Source: Hyphomicrobiales bacterium
GTDB lineage: Bacteria > Pseudomonadota > Alphaproteobacteria > Rhizobiales > Kaistiaceae
Assembly (NCBI GenBank): GCA_017305815.1
Contig: JAFKJZ010000507.1
Coordinates: 1 to 10,031, forward strand
Length of the DNA stretch: 10,031 nt
Direction of reading: 5' to 3'
Position 1 is the first letter of the stretch, and each line of letters starts with the position of its first letter. Made by a program: the position numbers and the translations under genes. Below the pieces are notes generated by a model. It saw nothing but the letters and a program-made list of their open reading frames with translations. It was not told the origin of the DNA and did not search any database. This document shows positions 1-6,680 of this stretch, piece after piece.

Positions 1-606
1 CGGACGTGTGAATTCCGTCTTCACGAAGCCGGGCTCGATGGCGTTGACCTGGATGTTGTCGTCGACCCATTCGCGCGCCATTGCCTTGGTCAGCTGGCTG
101 ACGCCGGCCTTGGAGGCGGCATAGACCGAGATGGTGTTGAAGGCGTGCTTGGCGCTCAAGGACGAGATGTTGACGATCTTGCCGCCGCCCTGCGCCGCCA
201 TGTGCGGCTGCGCCGCCTGCGACAGGAAATAGATGCTGCGCAGGTTGACGTCGATGATGGCGTCGAAGTCCTCCGGCGTCACCTCGAGGATCGGCTTGCG
301 GCGGTTGGTGCCGGCGCTGTTCAGCAGGATGTCGAGGCGGCCGAGGGCGGCCTGCGCCTCGTCGACCAGCGAACGGCAGGCCTTGGCGTCGGTGAGGTCG
401 GCCTTGAAGGTCAGGACCTTGCCGCCGGCCTCTTCGATGAAAGCCTTGGCCGAGGCGAGGCGGTCATCGTCGAAATCGTGAATGGCGATGGTGGCGCCGC
501 TTTCGGCCAGCGCCCGGGCCAGCACGCGGCCGATGGCGCCGCCGGCGCCGGTGACGAGCGCCGTCTTGCCTTCCAGCGAAAAGAGTTTCTCGGTGATACG
601 AGCCAT
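1..606 (-). CDS. SDR-family dehydrogenase, gluconate 5-dehydrogenase/KduD-like (3' end off window)
   Basis: Classical short-chain dehydrogenase/reductase; 202 residues are visible and the C-terminus lies beyond the left edge. The order of motifs is complete: the nucleotide-binding TGAGGAIG at residues 19-26, NSAG at 96-99 (the usual NNAG), Asn121 in DVNL, Ser148/Ser149 in ISS, and Tyr162-x3-Lys166, giving the Asn-Ser-Tyr-Lys catalytic tetrad. The opening FSLEGKTALVTGA, the NSAGTNRRKP stretch and the late NAIEPGFVKTEFT resemble gluconate 5-dehydrogenase and 2-keto-3-deoxygluconate dehydrogenase (KduD) relatives, so an NAD(P)-dependent sugar-acid or polyol oxidation in the cytoplasm is likely. 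The ATG at 606 has a GGAG ribosome site 7 bases upstream. It follows the sulfurtransferase gene by 86 bases with no convincing terminator between them, so it may belong to the same operon. The exact substrate cannot be read from the sequence. Confidence 0.9.
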   Translation of the reverse strand, partial: MARITEKLFSLEGKTALVTGAGGAIGRVLARALAESGATIAIHDFDDDRLASAKAFIEEAGGKVLTFKADLTDAKACRSLVDEAQAALGRLDILLNSAGTNRRKPILEVTPEDFDAIIDVNLRSIYFLSQAAQPHMAAQGGGKIVNISSLSAKHAFNTISVYAASKAGVSQLTKAMAREWVDDNIQVNAIEPGFVKTEFTRP

Positions 607-692
607 TTCATTGCTCCAGCAGGATGCTTTGGGTTCCGGGCGGCGGGTCGGCCGGCCGGCTGAGAACGGGGATTCAGGTCGGGTAAGGGGCG

Positions 693-1541
693 TCAGAGCT
701 CGACGGGGCGCGCCGGATCGAGGATCCACTCGCTCCACGAGCCGATGTAGTGCTTGGCGTCGCCGAGCCCGGCATGGGCCAGCGCCACCAGGTTCTGCGC
801 CGCCGTGACACCGGAGCCGCAATAGAAGATCGTCTGCGAGGAGGGCACGTCGCCGAGCAGGCCGAGATAATGGGCGCGCAGTTCCTCGGGCGTACGGAAA
901 TGGCCGTTGGCGTCGAGCGTGTCGGCGCGGTTGGCGAGCCGGGCGCCGGGAATGTGGCCGCGGACGGGGTCGTGATAGACGCCGCCGCCATGGAAGCCTT
1001 CCTTGGAGCGGGAATCGAACACGGCCCAGGCGGGATCGAGGCGCACGCGGTCGACGTCTTCCAGAGAGGCGAAGAGTTGCGGCCGTTCGTTGAGCGGGAA
1101 TTCGGTCGGCTGGCGCTGCACGGCATCCGACGAGACGGGGCGACCTTCCTTGGTCCACGAGGTCCAGCCGCCATCGAGCACGGCGACCGCGTCATGGCCG
1201 GCCCAGCGCAGCATCCACCAGACGCGCGAGGCCGCCATCAGCCCGCCGCTGGCGTCATAGACGACGACCTGCGTGTCGGCGCCGACGCCCCAGTCGGACA
1301 GCGTCTTCGCGAAGGTGGCGATGTCGGGCAGTGGGCGGCGGCCGGTCTTGCCGGGGATGATCGGTCCGGAGAGGTCCGTGGCGAGGTCGGCGTAGATCGC
1401 GCCGGGGATGTGGGCGCGCTCATATTCGTTGCGGCCCCACTGCTCGTCGTCGAGCGTGAATCGGGCGTCGATGACGAGCCAGTTCGGGTCGTCGAGGTGC
1501 TCCGCCAACGTCTGGGCGGGAAGGATGGTGGTAAAGGCCAT
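693..1541 (-). CDS. sseA: 3-mercaptopyruvate sulfurtransferase (tandem rhodanese)
   Basis: A 282-aa two-domain rhodanese. Domain 1 (about residues 6-137) is the non-catalytic half: the position equivalent to the active cysteine is Asp96 in VVYDASGG. Domain 2 (about 155-278) carries the active loop CGSGVTA with Cys241. In this family CGSGVTA is typical of 3-mercaptopyruvate sulfurtransferases such as E. coli SseA, whereas thiosulfate sulfurtransferases usually have CRKGVTA. The C-terminal GSWSEWILDPARPVE is also typical. It would move sulfur from 3-mercaptopyruvate to a thiol or cyanide acceptor in the cytoplasm. The ATG at 1541 has an AGAGGA site about 6 bases upstream. It lies 29 bases after the aldo/keto reductase stop, on the same strand, so co-transcription with the sugar genes is likely although no direct metabolic link is obvious. 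The length is normal and no motif is missing. Confidence 0.92.
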   Translation of the reverse strand: MAFTTILPAQTLAEHLDDPNWLVIDARFTLDDEQWGRNEYERAHIPGAIYADLATDLSGPIIPGKTGRRPLPDIATFAKTLSDWGVGADTQVVVYDASGGLMAASRVWWMLRWAGHDAVAVLDGGWTSWTKEGRPVSSDAVQRQPTEFPLNERPQLFASLEDVDRVRLDPAWAVFDSRSKEGFHGGGVYHDPVRGHIPGARLANRADTLDANGHFRTPEELRAHYLGLLGDVPSSQTIFYCGSGVTAAQNLVALAHAGLGDAKHYIGSWSEWILDPARPVEL

Positions 1542-1570
1542 GATCGTTCCTCTGTGGGTCGGCGCCGTAG

Positions 1571-2617
1571 CTAGGCAATCTCGGGCAGGGCGGCTGCCGG
1601 GATCGGGATGTCGTCGCCGAGCAGGGCTTCGGCGCGGAGTTCGAGCCAGAAATCAGCCGGGATCGGATGGCGGAAATGCCGGAGGTTCTGCTCGATCTCG
1701 CCGACGCGCGACGGGCCGTTCAGCACGCTCGCGACCGCGTCGAAGCCGAGCGGGAACTGCAGCGCGGCGGCGGCCAGCGGCACGCCATGGCGCGCCGCCA
1801 CCGCTTCCAGCCGGCGCACGCGCTCGAGGACGGCCGCCGGCACGGCGCCATATTCGTAGCGGCCGGCGCCCGAGGTGCCCGTCGCCAGGATGCCGGAATT
1901 GAACGCGCCGCCGATGACGATGCCGGCGCCCTCGCGCTCGGCACGCAGCAACTCGTCGGCGAAGATCGTCTGTTCCAGCAGTGTGTAGCGCGAGGCGACG
2001 AGGAAGGCGTCCAGCGGGTAACGGTCGAGGAAGCGGTCGATCATGCCGCGTTCGTTGATGCCGGCGCCGATGGCGCCGATCTCGCCGGCTGATTTCAGCT
2101 CTTCCAGCGCTCGGAATCCGCCGGTCTCCAGTTCGCGCAGCCGCGCCAGAAGGTCGGCCTCGTCGGGGAAATAGCCGCTGTCGAGATCGTGGATGTAGAG
2201 GATCTCGACCTTGTTGATCCCGAGCCGCTGCAGGCTGTCTTCATAGGAGCGCAGGATGCCGTCATAGGAGTAATCGTGCACATGCTCGAAGGCGAGGCCG
2301 CCCTTCCATTTCGAGCCGTCGAAACGGGCGCGGTCGCGCGGGCGGAACAGCCGGCGCCCGACCTTGGTCGAGAGCACGAATGCCTCGCGCGGCCGGCGGT
2401 AGAGCGCGCGGCCGGTGCGGTGCTCGCCCTGGCCGAGACCGTACCAGGGCGCGGTGTCATAGAGCCGGACGCCGCCATCCCAGGCGGCCTCCAGCGTGGC
2501 GCTGGCTTCCGCCTCCGGGATCGCCTCGAAGAGATCGCCGAGCGGGCACGTGCCGACGCCGAAGACGGGAAGCTGGAGATCGGTCCTGCCGAGCCGGCGG
2601 GTCGGGAACAGGGTCAT
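1571..2617 (-). CDS. Aldo/keto reductase, D-threo-aldose (L-fucose) 1-dehydrogenase type
   Basis: A 348-aa TIM-barrel aldo/keto reductase. The catalytic tetrad is readable: Asp54 and Tyr59 in YDTAPWYGLG, Lys85 in STKVG, and His143 in YIHDLD. The DTAPWYGLG block, the long insert around residues 88-120 and the overall length fit the subgroup that oxidises aldoses at C1 with NAD(P)+ (D-threo-aldose 1-dehydrogenase, L-fucose or galactose dehydrogenase; pyridoxal 4-dehydrogenase is a relative). The product would be an aldonolactone, which suits the lactonase encoded two genes upstream. The ATG at 2617 shares ATGA with the stop of the preceding dehydrogenase, and a GGGAG site sits 8 bases before it, so translational coupling is likely. 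Substrate choice (L-fucose, D-arabinose, apiose or another sugar) cannot be settled here. A reductive detoxifying role is possible but fits the context less well. Confidence 0.88.
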   Translation of the reverse strand: MTLFPTRRLGRTDLQLPVFGVGTCPLGDLFEAIPEAEASATLEAAWDGGVRLYDTAPWYGLGQGEHRTGRALYRRPREAFVLSTKVGRRLFRPRDRARFDGSKWKGGLAFEHVHDYSYDGILRSYEDSLQRLGINKVEILYIHDLDSGYFPDEADLLARLRELETGGFRALEELKSAGEIGAIGAGINERGMIDRFLDRYPLDAFLVASRYTLLEQTIFADELLRAEREGAGIVIGGAFNSGILATGTSGAGRYEYGAVPAAVLERVRRLEAVAARHGVPLAAAALQFPLGFDAVASVLNGPSRVGEIEQNLRHFRHPIPADFWLELRAEALLGDDIPIPAAALPEIA

Positions 2618-3660
2618 GCGGGGTCTCCCACAAGTCGGTCGGGATGGATGAGCCTGCCGCTGGCGGCGGAGAGATACGCCGCTTCGAGCAGGGCATAGGT
2701 GGCGAGGCTGTCGCGGCCGGACGTTGCCGGCTCGGTGCCCTGGCGCAGGCTGTCGATGAAGTGGCGCTGGGTGTGGACGACGCTGTCCTGGATCTGCGTC
2801 CAGGGCGCGCTGGTCCAGGCGCGGCCGTCCTGCGGCACAGGGATCGGTCGCGTGCCGCCCTTGCCATGCACGGTCAGCACCTGGTCTGCGCCGATCACCA
2901 GCGTGCCATCGGTCCCCTCGATCTCGCCCAGCGTCTGCGGGAACGGATCGGGATCGCGCCTGGTGGCGTAGCTGAAGTCGAGGATCGACGTCGCGCCCTG
3001 CGCATGGCTGAGCAGGATGGTCGCGGCATCCTCGCCCGCGATGCCTTCCCTGATCTGCTGCGTGCGGCAGAAGACGCCATTCGCCTCGCCGAACAGGAAG
3101 CGGGCGAGGTCGAGCAGGTGGATGCCGACATCCATGATCATGAAGCGTTCGACGTGCACCAGATAGGGCTGGTTCGAATAGACGTCGATGCCGGTGCGCC
3201 AGGAGAGGCGGCCGAAGGTCAGCCGGCCCAGCTCGCCACTGTCGAGGATCTGCCGCACCGTCCGGAACAGATTCTGGAAGCGGAAATCCTCGTGGATCAT
3301 CAACGGCACGTTGGCCGCTTCGGCGGCGGCGACGATCCGCCGGCAGCCGTCGAGATCGGGCGCGAACGGCTTCTGCAGGATCACCGGCACGCCATGGGCG
3401 AAGGCGAGCGCCGTCAGCGCCTCATGCGTCTCCATCGTCGTCGGGATGTCGACGAAGTCGAGCGCCTCGGTGGCGAACAGGGTTTCGGCGCTGGTGTAGA
3501 CGCGGGCGATGCCGAACCTCTCCGCTGCAAGCCTGGCCTTGGCTTCATCGAGATCGCAGACGGCGACGATCTCGACGTCGTCGAGGTCGGCCCAGCCATA
3601 GAGGTGGTTCTGGGCAAAGAAACCGCAGCCGATGACCGCGCCCTTCAAGCGTGCGGTCAT
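2614..3660 (-). CDS. Gfo/Idh/MocA dehydrogenase, possible D-apiose dehydrogenase (ApsD-like)
   Basis: A 348-aa NAD(P)-dependent sugar dehydrogenase of the Gfo/Idh/MocA family. The Rossmann motif GCGFFA is at residues 11-16, followed by VCDLDEAKA with an acidic end to beta-2, which suggests NAD(H) preference. The family EKP motif reads QKP (96-98). The substrate-side helix contains DVGIHLLDL (177-185) with His181. The start at 3660 is preferred over longer openings because the fold begins directly with TARLKGAVIGCG, a GGGAG site lies 7 bases upstream, and the ATG overlaps the stop of the 657-aa gene as ATGA. D-apiose dehydrogenase (ApsD), which makes D-apionolactone, belongs to this family, and the ApnL-like gene next door makes that role attractive. 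The specific assignment is inference; myo-inositol or other sugar dehydrogenases are alternatives. Confidence 0.85.
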   Translation of the reverse strand: MTARLKGAVIGCGFFAQNHLYGWADLDDVEIVAVCDLDEAKARLAAERFGIARVYTSAETLFATEALDFVDIPTTMETHEALTALAFAHGVPVILQKPFAPDLDGCRRIVAAAEAANVPLMIHEDFRFQNLFRTVRQILDSGELGRLTFGRLSWRTGIDVYSNQPYLVHVERFMIMDVGIHLLDLARFLFGEANGVFCRTQQIREGIAGEDAATILLSHAQGATSILDFSYATRRDPDPFPQTLGEIEGTDGTLVIGADQVLTVHGKGGTRPIPVPQDGRAWTSAPWTQIQDSVVHTQRHFIDSLRQGTEPATSGRDSLATYALLEAAYLSAASGRLIHPDRLVGDPA

Positions 3661-5630
3661 GCGGCCGCTCCCGTTTCGGAGAGGGTCGCGACCGCATAGG
3701 CGTCGAGCGTCAAAGTCCCCTCGGCGGGCAGGCTGACGGTCGCTTCGCGGAACGCGGACGGGTCGAGGGCTGCGGCCTCGAAGCTTTCGGCGTCGAGCCG
3801 CCGCAGCGTCGCGGCGCCGAGACCGGTGAGACGGAGTGTCACGGGCCGGTTGGAGAGATTGGCAAGGATGACATGCCGCCGTCCGTCTTGGGTCCAGCCG
3901 AGCGCCGCGATGTCGGGGTTCGGCGCGTCGATCGAGAGCCGGGGCTTGCCGGAAGCGCCAGCGAGATCGGCGGCGACATGGAACAGCGGATAGGCGCTGC
4001 CTTGGGCGACGTCGTCCCACCACGGCCGGGCATAGGCCTGTGGCGTCGAGACGAGCCCGAACGGGCCGACCGGCGCGCCGAGGACGAGCGCATCGATGCC
4101 GAAGGGCGCGATCGCAGCGGCATAGCCGACATGCCAGGCGGCGCCGAGCAGCGCGCGCTGGCGCGGATCGGCCGCGGCGAGGCCGACGCGGCCATTGTCG
4201 GGATTGGGTGTCGGTCCCGGCCCATAGGGGTTGAGCCGCGCGCCGATGCCGATCGGGCCGATGTGATGCGGTGCGCTGCCGGCGATCGCCCGTGCCGAGC
4301 GCAGGATATGCGGCAGCGATTGCAGCGTTTCGATCACAGAGAGATCGTCGGCGGCATGCACGGTCGGCGCGGTGGCGTGGGTGATGAAATCGAAGGTGCC
4401 GGCGGGCGGCCGCTTGCGGTTCAGCTCGGTGAAGAAGGCCGGCGAGCCGCTGCCGGCCGGAATGCCGGGGAAGCTTTCGCGGAGGGCATCATGGATGGCC
4501 GCCTCGCTCGGAGCCGGCGGACGCGCCTCGCCCGGCTGGAACGACGCCTCGTCGACCTTGGGGAAGGCGGCGACCGAAAGCGGCGCGATTCCGGCATCGG
4601 CGAGCAGCCGCGCCGCCTCGGCGATTTCCGGGCGGGGATCGGCCGGGGCGGCGAGCAGAAGCTCGAAGGCGATGGCGAGGCCGGTGCGGCGCGAGAGTTC
4701 CGCCGCCGCGCCGATGTCTTCCGGCGTGTCGCCGGCCGAGGGATCGTAGCGGAGCAGAAGATGCGCGCCGACAAGCGTTGAAAGCTGCGGCGCCACCGCC
4801 AGCGCCGCATCGGCGAGCGCGGCCGGCAGGCCGATGCCGATGCGGGGCAGGCGGACATCCGTCGCCTTGCCGATCGTGACGGTCGTGGGGTCGCTCGCGC
4901 CCGAGGCGGCAGCCGCCGGCTGTTTCCGCTCGAGGTCGTCCCGGACCGTGACGGTCACCGATTGCCGCGTCGGCGTGCCGGCTTCGAGCCGGTAGGGATA
5001 GGGCAGGCCGATCGGCCTGCTATAGGTCTTGAACGAGGCGTCGGACCAGTTGCGGTGGTCCTCCATCTCGAACACGTCGCCCTCGAAGCGGACCGCGACC
5101 GAGAGGCCGGGCTCGGGCGAGTGGGTGATGGCGCGGATGTCGAACAGCGGCTGGCCGGGGCTTATCGCCTCCGGCATGACGAAGGCTTCGGTGCCGCCCG
5201 AAGCATGTTCGACCGACAGTTCCCGGCCGACGACGCCGTCGAGGGGATGCAGCACAACGAAGCCGGTGCGGTTGGTCTCGAAATCCGTCTCCGGCAGGAT
5301 CGTCGCGGTGGCGTCGAGCGTGCCGACTGCGGTGCCGGTGAAGCGGATCCGGGCCGAGACGATCGCCGCGCCATTGCGGTAGCGCGCCGTGTAGCCGACC
5401 GAGAACTGGGCCGTGTCCTCGGCGATTTCCAGTTCGCTGATCTCGGCGTCCGGCGTTCCCCAGCCCGGCGTGCGGACGAGGAAGGAGAGGCCGCGCAGGA
5501 TCTCCCGGCCGTGCCAGCGGACCCAGCGCAGCGCGCCGCGATCATAGCTGGCCGTGAGCGCGCCGGCGGCGAGATTGCGGACCGGCGGCTCGAGGCTCGC
5601 CGTGCCGGTGAGGAAGAGGGGACGGCTCAT
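3657..5630 (-). CDS. apnL: Three-domain protein resembling D-apionate lactonase (ApnL)
   Basis: A 657-aa protein with no signal peptide, so probably cytoplasmic. Three parts can be seen: an N-terminal beta-rich domain (about 1-235) ending in the conserved-looking block MEDHRNWSDASFKTYSRP (189-206); a middle TIM-barrel-like domain (about 255-560) with FFTELNRKRPP (399-409), THATAPTVHAADD (417-429) and NPDNGRVG (476-483); and a short C-terminal beta domain (about 575-650) like those of glycoside hydrolases. From memory, this N/M/C architecture and these blocks match D-apionate lactonase, which hydrolyses D-apionolactone to D-apionate. Glu402 is a visible acidic candidate in the barrel; its role is unproven. 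The preferred start is ATG 5630, which overlaps the permease stop as ATGA. The open frame runs further upstream, but that part only shadows the permease. Only a weak AAGAAG precedes the ATG. An unusual glycosidase is the main alternative. Confidence 0.72.
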   Translation of the reverse strand: MSRPLFLTGTASLEPPVRNLAAGALTASYDRGALRWVRWHGREILRGLSFLVRTPGWGTPDAEISELEIAEDTAQFSVGYTARYRNGAAIVSARIRFTGTAVGTLDATATILPETDFETNRTGFVVLHPLDGVVGRELSVEHASGGTEAFVMPEAISPGQPLFDIRAITHSPEPGLSVAVRFEGDVFEMEDHRNWSDASFKTYSRPIGLPYPYRLEAGTPTRQSVTVTVRDDLERKQPAAAASGASDPTTVTIGKATDVRLPRIGIGLPAALADAALAVAPQLSTLVGAHLLLRYDPSAGDTPEDIGAAAELSRRTGLAIAFELLLAAPADPRPEIAEAARLLADAGIAPLSVAAFPKVDEASFQPGEARPPAPSEAAIHDALRESFPGIPAGSGSPAFFTELNRKRPPAGTFDFITHATAPTVHAADDLSVIETLQSLPHILRSARAIAGSAPHHIGPIGIGARLNPYGPGPTPNPDNGRVGLAAADPRQRALLGAAWHVGYAAAIAPFGIDALVLGAPVGPFGLVSTPQAYARPWWDDVAQGSAYPLFHVAADLAGASGKPRLSIDAPNPDIAALGWTQDGRRHVILANLSNRPVTLRLTGLGAATLRRLDAESFEAAALDPSAFREATVSLPAEGTLTLDAYAVATLSETGAAA

Positions 5631-6661
5631 CGCTTGCACTTCTTGATGAAGATGTCGAAGGTGACCGCGCCGACGATGATCGCGCCGATCAGCAATTGCT
5701 GGACATAGGGCGACACGTTGAGGATCACGAGACCGTTGAGCAGCACGCCGATCAGCAGTGTGCCGATCACCGTTCCGGCGATGCTGCCGGTGCCGCCATA
5801 GAGGCTGGTGCCGCCGATCACGACGGCGGCGATGACATTGAGCTCGTACTGGTTGCCGGCGACCGCCTCCGCCGAATTGAGCCGCGAGGCGAGCAGGAAG
5901 CCGCCGAGCCCGGCGCAGAGCCCGGTCAGCGCATAGACGCTGACCAGCGTGCGGTTGACGTTGAGGCCGCAGAGCCGCGCCGCCTCCGGGTTGGAGCCGA
6001 TGGCGTAGACCGAGCGGCCATAGCGGGTCGAATGCAGCACGAAGCCGGCGATCACGACGACGACGAGGAAGACGATGACCGGCACCGGTACGGCGCCGAC
6101 CATGCCGCGTCCCCACCAGCCGAAGCTTTCGTCGAAGCCGCTGATCGGGCCGCCATTGCCGATGATCAGCGCTAGGCCGCGGAAGATGGTCATGCCGCCC
6201 AGCGTCACGACGAAGGCGGGCACGCTGAGCCTCGCGACGAAGACGCCCTGCAGCGCGCCGGCGACGCCGCCGACGACGATCGCGGCGAGCGCCGCCCAAT
6301 ACCAGGCGAAGGGCGCGCCGCCGGCGGTCAGCTCCAGCCGGCCGGGAATGCCGCCCTTGGCGACGACGGCGGCGACGAGGCCGGTCAGCGCGATCAGCGC
6401 GCCGATCGAGAGGTCGATGCCGCGCGTCAGGATGACGAAGGTCATGCCGACGGCGACGATGCCGAAGATCGAGACCTGGCGCAGGATGTTGAACAGGTTC
6501 AGCGACGACAGGAAGCGCGGCGCCAGGAAGGTGAAAAGCGCCATCAGCAGCAGCAGGAAGATCAGCGGCGCGAAGCGGGCGAGAAGCGCGAGCGCATTCG
6601 TCGACCGCGGGCGGGCGAGGGAGGGCGAGGGGGCCACGGAGGGCGACGGAACAAGGGACAT
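5627..6661 (-). CDS. Sugar ABC transporter permease, RbsC-like (CUT2)
   Basis: A 344-aa inner-membrane permease of the ribose/xylose branch. Hydrophobic segments run from about residue 24 to the end. Family blocks are present: GIVAVGMTFVILTRGIDLSIGA near the first third, GGMTIFRG, YAIGSNPEAARLCGLNV (the cytoplasmic loop contacting the ATPase), and NVIAAVVIGGTSLYGGTGS near the C-terminus. Length and order are normal. The N-terminus before the first helix is a short Pro/Ser-rich stretch with a PSPS repeat. It starts 19 bases after the ATPase stop, and I see no clear Shine-Dalgarno sequence in that gap, so translation may rely on coupling. The stop overlaps the next start (ATGA at 5630). A homodimer would form the pore for the sugar delivered by the binding protein encoded at 8150-9124. 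Confidence 0.95.
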   Translation of the reverse strand: MSLVPSPSVAPSPSLARPRSTNALALLARFAPLIFLLLLMALFTFLAPRFLSSLNLFNILRQVSIFGIVAVGMTFVILTRGIDLSIGALIALTGLVAAVVAKGGIPGRLELTAGGAPFAWYWAALAAIVVGGVAGALQGVFVARLSVPAFVVTLGGMTIFRGLALIIGNGGPISGFDESFGWWGRGMVGAVPVPVIVFLVVVVIAGFVLHSTRYGRSVYAIGSNPEAARLCGLNVNRTLVSVYALTGLCAGLGGFLLASRLNSAEAVAGNQYELNVIAAVVIGGTSLYGGTGSIAGTVIGTLLIGVLLNGLVILNVSPYVQQLLIGAIIVGAVTFDIFIKKCKR

Positions 6662-6680
6662 GGTTTCAACCGGGTTGGGA

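Noticed and set aside
649..660. Short GCCGGCCGGC palindrome between the sulfurtransferase and SDR genes
   Set aside because: A 10-bp self-complementary run without loop room or a T-run is common at this GC content; not enough for a terminator.
750..1574. A 274-codon plus-strand open frame
   Set aside because: Fully antisense to the sulfurtransferase, which carries an intact CGSGVTA active site.
2380..3699. A 439-codon plus-strand open frame
   Set aside because: Antisense to the aldo/keto reductase and Gfo/Idh genes, whose catalytic motifs are clear; no recognisable domain in the plus-strand product.
3661..4023. N-terminal extension of the Gfo/Idh protein
   Set aside because: The extra residues are Arg-rich and antithetical to the family, whose Rossmann fold begins a few residues after the ATG at 3660. 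A good ribosome site supports the shorter form.
5631..6299. N-terminal extension of the 657-aa lactonase-like protein (frame open to 6299)
   Set aside because: The extension is an Arg-rich shadow of the permease reading frame. ATG 5630 with ATGA coupling is the natural start.
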